From: Lasiodiplodia sp. COLG20
Lineage: Eukaryota; Ascomycota; Dothideomycetes; Botryosphaeriales; Botryosphaeriaceae
Assembly (NCBI GenBank): GCA_009801085.1
Contig: VNWV01000006.1
Location: forward strand, 1,674,001 to 1,738,000
Reading direction: 5' to 3'
Length of the DNA stretch: 64,000 nt
Below are positions 53,349 through 64,000 of the stretch, in pieces. The notes below the pieces were generated by a model, which ran no database searches, was not told the origin of the DNA, and saw only the letters and a list, made by a program, of their open reading frames with translations. Made by a program: the position numbers and the translations under genes. The number at the start of each line of letters is the position of its first letter. Position 1 is the stretch's first letter.

Positions 53349-54854
53349 ATGCTTCGTTTTTGTAAGATTAATTCGGCTTAGGAAAAGTACCCATGCTAAC
53401 TTTTTTCTTTCCATGTAGTGCTTGACCAAACAGCGCGGACTTTGGGTGTGTCAATCTATGAGGGTATAAAACACACCTTTGCGGAATACTTGAGGCAGAA
53501 TCTGACCAAGGCAGTCAAATTCTTATCACTTTTCCCCACGTCATATGTGTTTGCACAGGGTTTGAACTACATGAAAGGCTCAGAACAGAAGAACCTTGCT
53601 TCCATTTCGTATGTACATACCACACTCTCCATTCCAGGGCCAGCACTTATCATCATGAAGGCTTTCTCTGCTCTACCTCACCGGGCTGGTCGGCTTCTGG
53701 GATGGTCTGCAGCCACTTCTCATTAGTTGCGTGGGCGCTTATACAATTGCCAAGTATTTGTCAGGTCCAGCTATGCCTTGGATTGGATTCATCTTTCTGA
53801 TGGGACATTTGTCTTTCTGCAATATCTTCCCCGCTTCCGGAGTCCATGGTATGAGTATAACCGGCGCTCAGATGGTGCTGGTGACAAAGCTTATAGCTTT
53901 CTGCTGGAACGTCCATGATGGGCGGCAACCAAAGAACAATCTTTCCCAGAAACAAAGAGACCGCGCAATCGAAACACTCCCGCCCGTTCTGGATTATGCC
54001 GGTTATGTCCTGTTCTTCCCAACACTGTTTCTTGGACCAACGTGCGATTTTGCGGAATACCGAGACTGGCTCACACGAGGCCAACTCAAGTCCTCTGGCC
54101 AAGGTATTCATGCGGCAAAGAGAGCAGCATATGGTGTCGCATGGATATTGGCCTTCTACAAAATTTCAGAGCTGTATTCCCCCTGGATTCTTCTCAGCTA
54201 CGAAGCCATGCAACGCCCACTCCTGCAGCGAATTTGGCACATGTACGTCCTTGGGCTATCCATGCGAATGCGCTACTACGGTCTTTGGTCCTTTATCGAA
54301 GGCGCTTGCGTACTTTCCGGCCTCGGATACAACGGCGAGGACATGGTAACAGGTCATGTCAAGTGGGATCGCATGAAGAATGCGCGACCATTTGAGTTGG
54401 AATTTGCCCAAGCCGCAGATTCCTACGTGCAGAACTGGAATGTCCGCACGCACACCTGGCTCCGTGATTATGTTTACCTCCGCTGCTCTGGTTTGGGCTC
54501 CGGGTTCCTTTCCAGAATGATCAGCTTCATCGTTTCGGCCATGTGGCATGGGTTCAATCCTGCTCATTACTTGAGCTTTGTGGCAGCTGCGATTATCCAA
54601 ACAATTGCGAAGGGTAAAGATCTCCTACACCATGGATGAAAATCTGAATACTAACATGCCGAATAGGAGCTCGGCGCCAGATACGACCAATATTCCTTGA
54701 TCGGCAAGGCGGTCCTGCACGAACAAAGAAGTACTACGATGTCCTTACCTGGCTCCTCACTCAGCTTACTGTGGCTTTCATCTTTGTGCCGTTCATCTTT
54801 CCAGATATTGGAACATCTGTTGTTGTTTGGAAGCGCACAATGGGCATACCTTGA
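53349..54854 (+). CDS. MBOAT lysophospholipid acyltransferase (ALE1/LPCAT-like)
   Basis: Model: 53349..53361, 53419..53463, 53515..53608, 53661..54613, 54667..54854; 430 residues. The first coding exon is only 13 nt (MLRF) and joins in phase to LDQTARTLGVSIYE. The second intron (51 nt, CTGAC branch site, CAG acceptor) is a multiple of three and stop-free, so retention would stay in frame. Family marks: CVGAYTIAKYLSGPAMPWIG, LMGHLSFCNI, FCWNVHDGR, LDYAGYVLFFPTLFLGPTCD, MKNARPFELEFAQAADSY, NWNVRTHTWLRDYVYLRC, and the catalytic histidine in SFIVSAMWHGFNPAHYLSF (with the Asn of NWNVRTHTWL). Multi-pass ER membrane enzyme that re-acylates lysophospholipids. The C-terminus ends soon after VVVWKRTMGIP and looks shorter than ALE1, so it may be a divergent paralogue. 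Confidence 0.88.
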
Positions 54855-56771
54855 ACAGATGAAAGAAGGCGTCAAACACTAGACAGTTTGCACATTGTCG
54901 CCTCGGCTATTGGTTTACCGATTCACTCTCCCGAGCTCCATCAGACCACTCTGAAGATCATCGTGGCATATCTCAGCTTCAGAGTCCAGAACAGTGTGTG
55001 GCAGATCAGGAGTGCGGCTGATGCTTCAGATGCCAGGAGCTGAAGTAGATCATTCCCACGTGTCCAGCCCCCGAGCTTATGCTCCACTTTCCCGTCATCT
55101 TTCGAGCCTGGGCCCGTGTTGTCATGCGGCTACTCCATTGGCTTTCGTGTTCCTTGCGGCTACACCCTTTCTGGTGCTTGCACCTCTGCCGTGTTGCTGG
55201 ATTTGGCTTAGCCCCCATACCCAGGCCCATCCTTCCCGCTGCCAAGTTTCCGCCCGCAACCACCAGTCTGGACCATCCGCGGATTTACTCGGAGCGGACT
55301 TGTAGGAGAGATAAGGACCGGACCTTGGCGGATGGAGTTCCCACCGCTTCGTCGCCCGCTGTACCTGATCCGCACTTTCGATGTACCTTTCGGTATATGT
55401 GTATCGATGCCCGTTACTACTGTTGTTTCCTTCATCGGCTTTGTATCTCTTCTCAAAGTTTGCATTATCAGTCTCGATTGAGTTCATGGTTATCTTCTCC
55501 CGCCGATAACAAACCAAGTATCAAGTGTTGACGATTGTCGGTTTGATCGGCATTGATCGGCCTTCTACATTCCTCGCTTGCATGGAGTGGCGCCATTTAG
55601 AAGTAGGATTTGCGGACGGATCATGATCGGCCACAATAAGCTCTCGTGCTCGACCCGGTTCTCTGCCTCGCCATGCGTTCGTTGAGCCTTGCTTTTCTCA
55701 CCGTGTAGCATTTTGTTGAATTAAGCTCTACCTAATAGGCTACTTATCAACCACGCCTAAAAAAAAGGGTTCGCGGGTTAACAGCCGAGAGTAAGTAGCA
55801 ATGAGACGTATAACATTCAAGTCGAGCAGAAAGCGCAGAGTGCATGTTCAGTATCAGCAACCGGCAAAAGAACCAGTACGCAGCAGATTACGCATAAGGA
55901 GAACGAGAAAGACGAGCTCCCAGCAATTGTGATCGCTGGTCAACATCCTCAACTCCGCCTCAAAAGCACGGTAATGGAGCGGACAAAAGGACAACAAGTT
56001 CAGAAAGCAAAAACAAAAACCAAAAAAACATCAATCGGGCAGAGACAGCTACCAGGGTACTACAGATGCCCAAACGCTCCAGATCTCTCTTCTGCAAGAA
56101 GGTTTTGACGGTGAGGAATCAAAGGTACAGCCTCACTCTAAAAGCTACAGGGCAACAATGCAATGTCCATATGGGGTACAAAATCCGGAGTTTCTGACCG
56201 CTAAGGCCATGGAAGCCGGCAAGACTAACCCGCCCTGACTTTGACAGGACAACGGGGTGGGACGATTTGTAGAGGACCTGAGGATCCAGGGACGCCCAAA
56301 AGTCGGACGCTATATTAGTGTGACCGTTGGACTATCCGCTCCGCACCCCCGCTCAAGATGATAGGCAGCCTGATAACACGGCAGCCCAAACATGACTCGA
56401 TGGCAACGAGGGGAGCACGGGTGTCTATTAGACCAATGAGACCACGACATAGCGCCGAAGCCTTCTTAAAGTTATGTAACCCTTACTACAAATGGTCATT
56501 GCGGCGGAGTTTCGGAGACTTTTTACATTTCAGCCATGAGCCTCCGGCTTGCGGCCAAGTGCCGAACCGATGAGGCAACAGATGCACGGTCGCAGCGGCA
56601 CTTGGGGTCGAAAGACGCCGAAACACGCCAAGGGGAAAGCGGATAGTAGACATCCGCTTTGGTAGAGTGCGTGCGTGGAGAATGACTCGGGAGGCGAACG
56701 CGTTCTCCGTATACAACAGTGAGTGTGGCTCCTGGCGTGCCTCGAGTCTCCTCGTTCGACAATCTTTGATC
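54855..56771. other. Gene-poor stretch of 1.9 kb
   Basis: 3' flank of the acyltransferase gene on the left and promoter of the rhodopsin-like gene on the right. A short TTGATCGGC direct repeat lies near 55540-55560. The frames between 54994 and 55531 on both strands overlap each other and lack family features, so I do not call them. Confidence 0.4.
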
Positions 56772-58135
56772 ATGTCCGCCTCGGTGAATCCGGACGACTA
56801 CGAGCTCAACGATGAGCAGAAAAATATCCGGGCCTCGATGATCGCAATGTTTTGCGTGTCGGTCGTCTTCGTCGCGCTCAGATGTTTCGTGCGGATTCGA
56901 CTGCAGTCGCAGTTCAGTACCGACGATTGGCTGCTTCTGGTCGGCCTGGTAAGCAGGCCCAGCATCCGAGGTCACTGTTTCACTGATGCTGATTTCGGAC
57001 AGGCCGGATACCTCGTTATGACTGTTATGATCGTACTCAGTATTACCGAGGGTGGTTTTGGAAGGAAGACGGCCGAGCTAGCGATTCAAACTTTCTACAC
57101 GGGCGCTAAGGTTAGTACAGCCTCAGTCTTAGTCGGTGACCATGCTGAAGTTTAGATAGTACCTGGTCATGGCGCAGATAACCTACACGCTGGCCATGCT
57201 CATCACGAAGCTGTCTATTGCCCTACTACAGTTGCGCATCATTGGCCAAGCCAGTGTGACGATGAGACGAATCACGCTCGCATCTATTGCGGTAAACGTC
57301 ATCATCGGTCTGTACGAGTTTTTTGCACTGCTGTTCCAGTGCACACCTGTACGTCATGCTTCGACTATCAATCCTCTCCAACTGACATTCTGTGAAGCCC
57401 AAGAAGTACTGGACGCCGACCATGACGACGGGTCGCTGCGCGGACAGAAACGGCGTCGCGATAGGCGTGTACGTATATTCAGCCATCAACCTGGTGCTGG
57501 ATTGGTACTATGCCCTCGCATTAGCACCTATGGTTTGGAAGCTCCAGATGAGAACAATAGTCAAGATCTCGACCATATTGGTTCTGGGCATGGGAGTCTT
57601 GTTTGTCCCCCCTTCTCTCCCCAGCGAAACCCTGCTAAACTTTCGCAGTGCGAGCGTGGCGAACATTATCCGGTTCAAAAGTCTAATTGGCTATGCCAGT
57701 GAAATCGATGTCCTTTGTAAGCTTACTTGCGCTGGCCACGTTGCCTTCGCTGACCTGAACACAGACATATTTATTCCAATTGGAATCTGGACTTGGGCAG
57801 AGATGTGTCTAGCCCTCACTGCGGCATCTGTTGCAACTTTCCGCCCTCTGATCCGCCTTCTCCCATGGGCACAGTCTCACAATGGCTCGGATAAGTACGC
57901 GGGGAATAACACGCCTTCACCCTTCACAACATGGAAAACGTGGAGAACGCCTCGGCGGCGTCTGGATCCTATGGAGCTGTCGGACATGGGCATTACGAAC
58001 GTGACGGTGCAGGAAGGAACGATTTATGCCAGCAATTCGCGTCAGGGCAACGGGGGCATCAACGATGCGGAAAGCCAAAAGTACATTTTGAAGGAGCAGG
58101 AGCTGGACGTACGAAGCGAGAGGAGATTTAGGTAG
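56772..58135 (+). CDS. Fungal rhodopsin-like seven-helix membrane protein
   Basis: Six exons: 56772..56948, 57003..57110, 57160..57348, 57398..57600, 57649..57716, 57765..58135; 371 residues, all in phase. N-terminal segment (NDEQKNIRASMIAMFCVSVV) leads into helix 1. It continues with the family motif FSTDDWLLLVGLAGYLVM, GFGRKTAEL, YYLVMAQITYTLAMLITKLS, FFALLFQCTP, KKYWTPTMTTGRC, NLVLDWYYALALAPMVW, ILVLGMGVFASVANIIRFK and IGIWTWAEMCLALTAASVAT. These match the fungal rhodopsin-domain integral membrane family (often called PTH11-like or SAT20-like), usually seven helices. The C-terminal tail (about 95 residues) is basic then acidic and cytosolic. Members are proposed receptors or unknown plasma-membrane proteins; ligand unknown. 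Confidence 0.88.
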
Positions 58136-58408
58136 GCTGTAAGAATATTCTGACAACATGAACCGGGGAGCATCGAGTCAGGGATTGGCACACTAGACCC
58201 CTTCGGCATATTGGCCGGCCTCGGAATCACACCACTGACTAGCCGTAACTGGCACGTACCTACTCCCCCACAAAGGCAGTTAGTTAACGCCGCACCATTC
58301 GGACCCGAGGTCCTATAAGGCCGCGGATTCGGAAACGTTGCGGGTAGAGCTTCCAAAACCTCAACACCAACCATACCAATCTATCCACCACACACCCCAC
58401 AAACAACC
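58136..58408. promoter_or_regulatory. Spacer with epoxide hydrolase promoter
   Basis: About 270 bases between tandem plus-strand genes. The last 60 bases before the ATG are C/A-rich (CCACACACCCCAC), like an unstructured 5' leader. No specific site identified. Confidence 0.4.
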
Positions 58409-59416
58409 ATGGACAACTTCGCCAAAAAGACCTTCACGACCTCCCGGTCATTGACCTACACCTACTACGACTCCGCCCCCTCCGACACCAGCAACAACAA
58501 ACCCGTCCTCTTCCTCCTCCACGGCTTCCCAGACAACGCGCACCTCTGGCAATCCGTGATTCCGCACCTCTCCTCCCTCCCCAACCGCATCATCGCCCCA
58601 GACCAGCTCGGCTACGGCGGCACCTCCAAGCCCACCGATCCGGCCCTCTTCAACTCCAAGGACTCGGTCGCCGACTACGTCGAGCTGCTGCGCGCCGAGC
58701 ACGTGACGTCCATCATCGTCATCGGCCACGACTGGGGTTCCTTCAGCGCGCAGCGCGTGTGGCTGTGGGCGCCGGACCTGGTCGTCGGCGTCGCGCTGCT
58801 CAACGTCGCGTACATCCCGCCGTCGCCGGCGCCGTTCGACCTCGCGGCCGCGAACGCGTTTTTCGAGCAGGCCACCGGCTTCCCGCGGTACGCGTACTGG
58901 GAGCTGTTCACGGCGGACGACGGCGCCGAGGTGTGCGATGCGCATCTCGAGAGCTTGTGGCATGTTGCGCATGGTAACAGGCCGAATTGGATGCGCGACA
59001 TGTTCTGCGTGCGCGGCGCGATGAGGGAGTTTTTGCTGGCGGATCGGAGCGATGTGGAGCTGCATGGGTACGCGAAGCCGGGCAAGGGGTGGAGGGAGGA
59101 GTGGCTGGCGAGCGTGCGGGCGGGTGGGGGGTTGGCGAGCGCGCTGTGCTGGTACAAGGCGTTGGCGCATAACCACCACTACGAGGTCGAGAAGGAGCTG
59201 CCCAAGGAGCGCATCCCGATTACCGTGCCGACGTTCTTCCTGGGGTGCGACCGCGATGATGTGTGTTTGGCGGCGTTGATCGAGAAGAACAGGGCCGATG
59301 GCCATGTCGGGCCGGATTTGACCGTTAAGAATATCGATTCGGCCCATTGGTGCACGATGGAGAAGCCGGATGAGGTCGGGAAGGCGCTGTATGAGTGGCT
59401 GTCCTCGAAGTTCTGA
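58409..59416 (+). CDS. Alpha/beta-hydrolase, epoxide hydrolase-like
   Basis: Single exon, 335 residues from a good-context ATG (ACC ATG G). Epoxide-hydrolase motifs: oxyanion-hole HGFPD (38-42), DQLGYGGTSKP (65-75), nucleophile Asp108 in VIGHDWGSF, a lid region with Tyr residues (GFPRYAYWELFTADDG), a candidate acid near residue 281 (FLGCDRDDVC), and catalytic His313 in IDSAHWCTMEKPDEVGKAL. The Asp nucleophile in place of Ser indicates an epoxide hydrolase or haloalkane-dehalogenase-type mechanism. It probably hydrates lipid or xenobiotic epoxides in the cytosol; the natural substrate cannot be told. No signal peptide or membrane anchor. Codon use is strongly G/C-biased, which creates a long antisense shadow frame. 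Confidence 0.93.
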   Translation: MDNFAKKTFTTSRSLTYTYYDSAPSDTSNNKPVLFLLHGFPDNAHLWQSVIPHLSSLPNRIIAPDQLGYGGTSKPTDPALFNSKDSVADYVELLRAEHVTSIIVIGHDWGSFSAQRVWLWAPDLVVGVALLNVAYIPPSPAPFDLAAANAFFEQATGFPRYAYWELFTADDGAEVCDAHLESLWHVAHGNRPNWMRDMFCVRGAMREFLLADRSDVELHGYAKPGKGWREEWLASVRAGGGLASALCWYKALAHNHHYEVEKELPKERIPITVPTFFLGCDRDDVCLAALIEKNRADGHVGPDLTVKNIDSAHWCTMEKPDEVGKALYEWLSSKF

Positions 59417-59670
59417 GGAGCGGCTGTGGTGGTCTCTGGAAGCGCGAGGTGACGACTGAAAATAGAGGATTTCCATGAGATAGAACGACCAATTGATGAA
59501 TGAGTCTATACGCAGTAATGTGGTCGAAATCGGAGAAATGACTAATGCTTCAATATCAGCATAGTTCCATCTGGTTTCGCTTGGTTTGATGCTGTGCTTC
59601 AGAGAGTCTTGTTTGCGACTTTGAAAGAATCATCCTTCGTGATGCACACATCATCTGTTCCATTCAACTC

Positions 59671-62600
59671 CTAGACAGATATCATGCTGAACTCATGGCC
59701 AGGATGTAGTATTTCCGCATCTTCTCGGCACATGAAGCAGTAATCAATGAATGGACATTCATGGCAAATGAATCTTGGGCCAATAATACGCTGCAGATAT
59801 CGTTAACGACAACCCGTGAATACTCAAACGAAAAGAAACTTACGTTCTCGCACGAATCACAACCATACGAGTAATGTTTTTTGCCCGAAGCCATATCTGG
59901 CGAAAAGTTTCGCAGCTTGAACAGAGATTCAGTCTCCGACAGCAACTGCTTATTGTTGAAGAATTTAGACAGTGACCATGGGGTCCACTTTGACGCCCGC
60001 TTGGGGAACTTTGCCTCCGCAATTGTCTCTTCCAACCCTGCAGCAATGAGAGCGGCCATGACTTGTGCATTACCGCTGATGGCTGCCCAGTGCAGCGGCG
60101 TGAAGCGTGTTTCCTGTTTGAGTAGGTCGGCAGAACACGGAAGTTGAAGGATTCTCTTGATTACTTCAATGGAGGAGCCCATGGAGGCGTAGTGAAGGAT
60201 ATTTCGTCCCCTTGAGTCCTTGGCGGTCGGATTGCAGCCCAAGTCCAAGAGCATCTCGAAAGCAGCAAGACTTCCACCACATGCGGCCAAGTGCAGAGCA
60301 GTCCTTCCCTCGAAATCTGGTTTGAAGTATTCGATAGGTCGTTTGCCGAGCAAGATCTTTAGAGTCTCAGTTTTTCCGCCCTGAGCGGCATTGTTGAGAA
60401 GACTCCAAGGGCCTTGCATCAGGGCATCGAAGTCTGAAACCGCGTCAAGAAGTAAGGTGACCACCCCAGTGCTGCAGCTAAAAGCAGCCCAATGGGTAAC
60501 AGACTTGGTTCCGTCAATCATTGTAGTTGGATCGGCTTTGTGCTTCAACAGGACCCGGACCACGTCTTTGTAATCATTTCTAGCGGCAAAGGCTAACGGA
60601 GTCAAGCCATGAGACTGTACCGTAACATTGACCCCATGATCCAAAAGGAGTGCCACGATGCTGAGATGACCATTTGAAGCCGCGGCATTTAAGGGAGTAA
60701 ATCCTTTATATGTCGTCATATTTGGATCGGCCCCGTGGTTAAGGAGTTTCTTTGTGAGATCGAACAGTCCAGCTACAGCCGCAAGATGCAAAAGCGACCA
60801 TCCCTGCTTGTCCCGTATCCTTTCATTTGCCCCTCTAGCAAGAAGCAGCTCGATTGTATCAACTTGGCCGTTAATTGTCGCTATAAAGAGTGGCGTGCGA
60901 CCATAGTCATCGGTGGATTCGATGAATGCTCCATTGTCCAGCAAAAGCCTCACTGCTGCAGAGCCGCCCTGATGAGCGGCTATGTGCAGAGGGGTCATGT
61001 TCTTGGAACACCTGGTGTTGATGTCACACCGCTGATCAATCAAAATCTTTAGCATCTCTTGACATCCTCTTTCCGCTGCAATGTGTATGGGGGTTCTGCC
61101 TCCGAACAACAAGTACAACGATTCCTTTGCGCCGCGGTCAAGAAGTATTGGAGCTATCTTGAACAGGTTGAACCAAGCGCAAATATGCAGGCAGGTGGAA
61201 CCGTCTGGTGCCCTGAGGTTGATAGTAGTGTCTGCACCCTTTTCCAATAGATGGTTTATTGGGCCAGGATTACCGTCTCCATTCCTGCATAGGCAAAACA
61301 GAGGTGAGAAGTTATCTCTATCGGCAATTTTCGAGTCTGCTCCTTTGTCTAGGAGGAACATCGCGATATCGCCGCGGCCGGAGTTACAAGCATCAAAAAG
61401 TGGGGTGCGCCCATTGTAATCTTGGATGTTAATGCCGGCGCCTTTTTCCAGAAGTAGCTTGATGACGTCTAAAGAGCCGTCTGAGCAAGCGGAGTGAAGT
61501 GGTGTCCGAGATTCATAATCTCTCTGATTAACCAGACCAGGATTTCTCGCGAGTAGCCTCTTAGTTAAACCTTTCAGGTCGAACAGAGAAGCCCACGAAA
61601 GCGGATTCCCCTGTAAATTCTTCAGTTTCTCCTTTTGATGTGGCTGCAGGTTCGGATGAAAATCAATCCTTAAAGCTCTCCACCCACGAAATATTGAGCC
61701 GTCAGGTGTTAAAAGGACATCCATGTACTTTGAAACATCTTCATCCAATTCATCTCCTAGGTGTACATGTTTTTCCCACCACGCCGACGCGTAGTTTAGG
61801 AATGAACGCGGGGCTCCTTGGTCTGGTGGCAGATTTGGCTTCCATATTCGTGGGTAGGTCAAGTACCGAAGGCAGACTTTGGCGAATTCCGTATGATGCT
61901 CCCTGAGTTTCTTTGCTTCAGAATCTTCTTTCCCTGTTCTCGTGCATAATTCTTCCACCAGGAACTCTTTGACTGATACATGCGCAAGATGTAACGTCCT
62001 TGAGCCAGGTACATCGCTCCCACCGGATGAACGAATATCGATAAGAGATCCGCATAAGCCTTTGATCTCGCTCTTGATATATTCTTCATCGATAGCATCC
62101 GGCCATTCATCAAGGTTGAGATCGTCGTAGCCGGGCTTCACCAAAAGGGCTTCGGTGATTTCAGCAACCGTGAGGGGACGAAAGGCAAAGGCTATCAACC
62201 GCAAAATGCCCAAGGTTCTCTCCTTATCCTCACGATCCCTCCTCTCGATTTCATCCCAGATTTTCCTGTAGGTCTCTTTGAGCCCGCTAGGCATCCTGTC
62301 AACCATCTGCTGCAATTGTTTCAAGGGTTTTCCCGGTCGGAGTTGGCCCATATTCTGTTGTTTGATCCAAAGGAACATGCCGTCGCTTCGCACAGCAAGC
62401 CTCGAAGCAAGATCTTTCCTCACCTCGTCGGATTTGCTATGGAGCACATCATTGATTACCTCAGAGGCCAACAGATCCAGGTCTCCTCTCACAAGCTCCT
62501 TCGATACAAGACATTCAAGCATCAAGATCTCCGAGGTGCCCTGTGGACTGGAAAACAACGCATGCTGTATGTCTACTTCGTTCCGACTGGTAACGAGGAT

Positions 62601-63794
62601 ATTCGCCGTTGTCTGGGCTGCGACTTGCTTGACCTTTTGGAGAAATTTAGACTGTACGCGGTAGGTCCGATCGAATTCGTCTAATCCATCAATGACAACA
62701 GTGCTTCTCACACGCTTGGAAAGCAAATCCTTCCAGATCTTCCAAACTTCTGTCTGGCTAGCGACCGTTCCTCTCTCGATGTTGGAAGAGTTCATATACT
62801 CGGTCCAGATGGACTCGACAGCTGAAGGATCTTGGTGTATGAGCTGCCATATCCAAATTCGGATAACGTCCTCGAACTTGGCATTGGCTTGAGCAAATGA
62901 GGAACAGAAACAGTAGAGGATAGGATGTCCTTGCTTCAACGCTTCTGTTCTCTCGCGAATGATAGCAGCGCTCAGAACCGTTTTGCCCGTTCCAGCGGGT
63001 CCATGGATCCACAGGAGCTTGGGTCTACCAACTTTGTCGAACTCAGAGGTCCACGTTTTGTAGGCATCATGGTCAAAAATCCAGCCACAGGTTCCGTCAA
63101 GCCGAGCGTTGATGTGCGTGTCGTACTGCTGGTCGATTTGTGGGGCTCGGAGCCACTCCAAAATCTCACGGGTCTGAGCTCTACGGGCTTCTGTTACTGC
63201 GCGTCAGGGTACCGAAAAACAAACCAAACATGTGCTATACCACTTACCTTCTTTTTTCCTCCCCGCATCGTCCTCTGGTGGCGACACCTTGGGCGGGATG
63301 AGCTCGTAGAGATGTCCGATGGCCTGTGCTATGCGATCAAGCTCACCCCACACCAGTTTATCCCGACCGTACCCCCAGGAAATCCCCTTCAGAGAAGGTA
63401 CCGGCGACCTCGGTCTCCCAGCGTCACGTTTTGGTAGAAGCTGGCTTCCGGGTTCCCCCGAGGCTCTGGGCCCTGGCGAACGTTCCACTCCCAATTTCGA
63501 CAGCCTTTTTTTCAAATTCTGGGTATGTTTCCTGATGCTGTCCAAATCATCACCTACGAGCTCGAGTATCTCCGAGTCATCCAGCTCTTCATCGTGCACA
63601 TCGTGCAGCTCGTCGCTTTCTGTTATGCCAACGCATCGTCTCCAGTTATCAAGCTGTCTGGTCAGAAATCGCAGCTGCGTGGCAGCGTCGCTGGATTCCA
63701 GTTGGAATTCTCTGGCGTAGTGGAAACGTTGCCCGAAATCGACGGCCCCGCTAACGGATGAAGGGAGCGAGAGTAGAAGCGAGGAAGCATCCAT
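59671..63794 (-). CDS. NACHT NTPase - ankyrin - ZZ zinc-finger protein (NLR-like)
   Basis: Three exons, complement(59671..59790, 59844..63196, 63248..63794); 1339 residues with exact phase. Order: N-terminal helical domain (MDASSLLLSLPSSVSGAVDF, 1 to about 175) of unassigned type; the lead-in AREILEWL-like segment TEARRAQTREILEWLRAP; NACHT with Walker A GPAGTGKT (248-255) and Walker B VVIDGLDEFD (349-358); a helical/winged region (LGILRLIAFAFRPLTVAEIT); about 16 ankyrin repeats (about 725-1265, including GRTPLHVA-type turns GRTPIHIAAERG and GRTALHLAACGG); and a C-terminal ZZ finger assembled by splicing the last intron: CDSC, FICHEC, DYCFMC and HPGHEF supply the cysteine and histidine ligands. 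The ZZ finger probably binds a protein terminus or lipid and could act as effector or sensor. Cytosolic innate-recognition role inferred from architecture. Confidence 0.92.
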
Positions 63795-64000
63795 CGTCCC
63801 CAAATTGTCTCGCGTGGGGAACGCAGAAGGGCTGAGTCTTGGTCGACGCCGATGATTGATACACGTCCTGCCGCTGTCAGGGAGGGTAGTTGCTGTATTC
63901 AAATAGCGCGCCGTGGCAGGCTGACGTATGTTGCCTACCAGGCTGTGGGGACCAATGTGGTCTGCTGCAAGTGTCATTGGCCAATAGTGGCATGATTCGA
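63795..64000. other. Promoter region of the NACHT-ankyrin-ZZ gene (window end)
   Basis: About 200 bases upstream of the start at 63794. The frame is open further upstream, but MDASSLLLSL is the better start. Nothing else can be assigned. Confidence 0.4.

Noticed and set aside
55079..55531. 150-codon plus-strand frame after the acyltransferase gene
   Set aside because: Cys/Leu/Pro/Ser-rich text with an equally long antisense frame; no domain and no good start context.
58448..59476. 342-codon minus-strand open frame
   Set aside because: Antisense to the epoxide hydrolase-like gene, which has all catalytic motifs on the plus strand.
59682..63161. NACHT-ankyrin protein read as a single exon
   Set aside because: Both ends are intron read-through. 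Splicing at 63248/63196 and 59844/59790 gives in-phase N-terminal and ZZ-finger exons with conserved residues.

Overview
The window looks like nuclear DNA of a filamentous ascomycete (Pezizomycotina; a Dothideomycete would fit, but that is inference). The reasons are intron-rich genes with short introns (mostly 45-80 nt, GT...AG, often with a CTGAC or CTAAC branch site), an eisosome core gene, a fungal squalene synthase, a Nbs1 homologue and typical Pezizomycotina NACHT/ankyrin genes. I modelled 21 protein genes by joining exons by eye in consistent phase. No rRNA, convincing tRNA, CRISPR array or intact transposon was seen.

Left part (1-19 kb): mostly housekeeping. In order: Nbs1 (partial, cut by the window edge), a membrane-anchored cytochrome b5-like protein divergent from a small mitochondrial protein, an ER FKBP isomerase with a KDEL tail, a four-exon putative secreted or membrane protein of unknown function, about 3.4 kb without a gene, a DHA1-type MFS transporter, a DnaJ-X co-chaperone, eIF4E and squalene synthase (ERG9).

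Middle part (19-39 kb): a STAND-like N-domain/TPR/ankyrin protein, a sugar transporter of the fungal lactose permease/hexose group whose first exon I cannot find, the eisosome protein Pil1, a 1604-residue full ABC-C transporter, mitochondrial ribosomal protein uS8m and a proline/glutamine-rich conserved protein.

Right part (39-64 kb): accessory in character. It holds an alpha/beta-hydrolase-NACHT-ankyrin protein and, directly downstream on the other strand, a HET-domain pseudogene whose stops are all explainable by C-to-T/G-to-A transitions. Next come a possible small three-exon remnant, a fungal multi-pass membrane protein, an F-box-like gene with an in-frame TAG between its conserved 5' segment and the F-box, a secreted cysteine-rich protein, an ALE1-type MBOAT acyltransferase with a 13-nt first coding exon, a fungal rhodopsin-like seven-helix protein, an epoxide hydrolase-like enzyme, and a 1339-residue NACHT-ankyrin-ZZ-finger protein.

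Three STAND/NLR-like genes plus a dead HET gene make this a plausible heterokaryon-incompatibility/innate-immunity neighbourhood. The genes otherwise form no obvious operon-like or biosynthetic cluster. The most novel signals are the domain combinations of the two NACHT proteins and the decay pattern between 44 and 46 kb.
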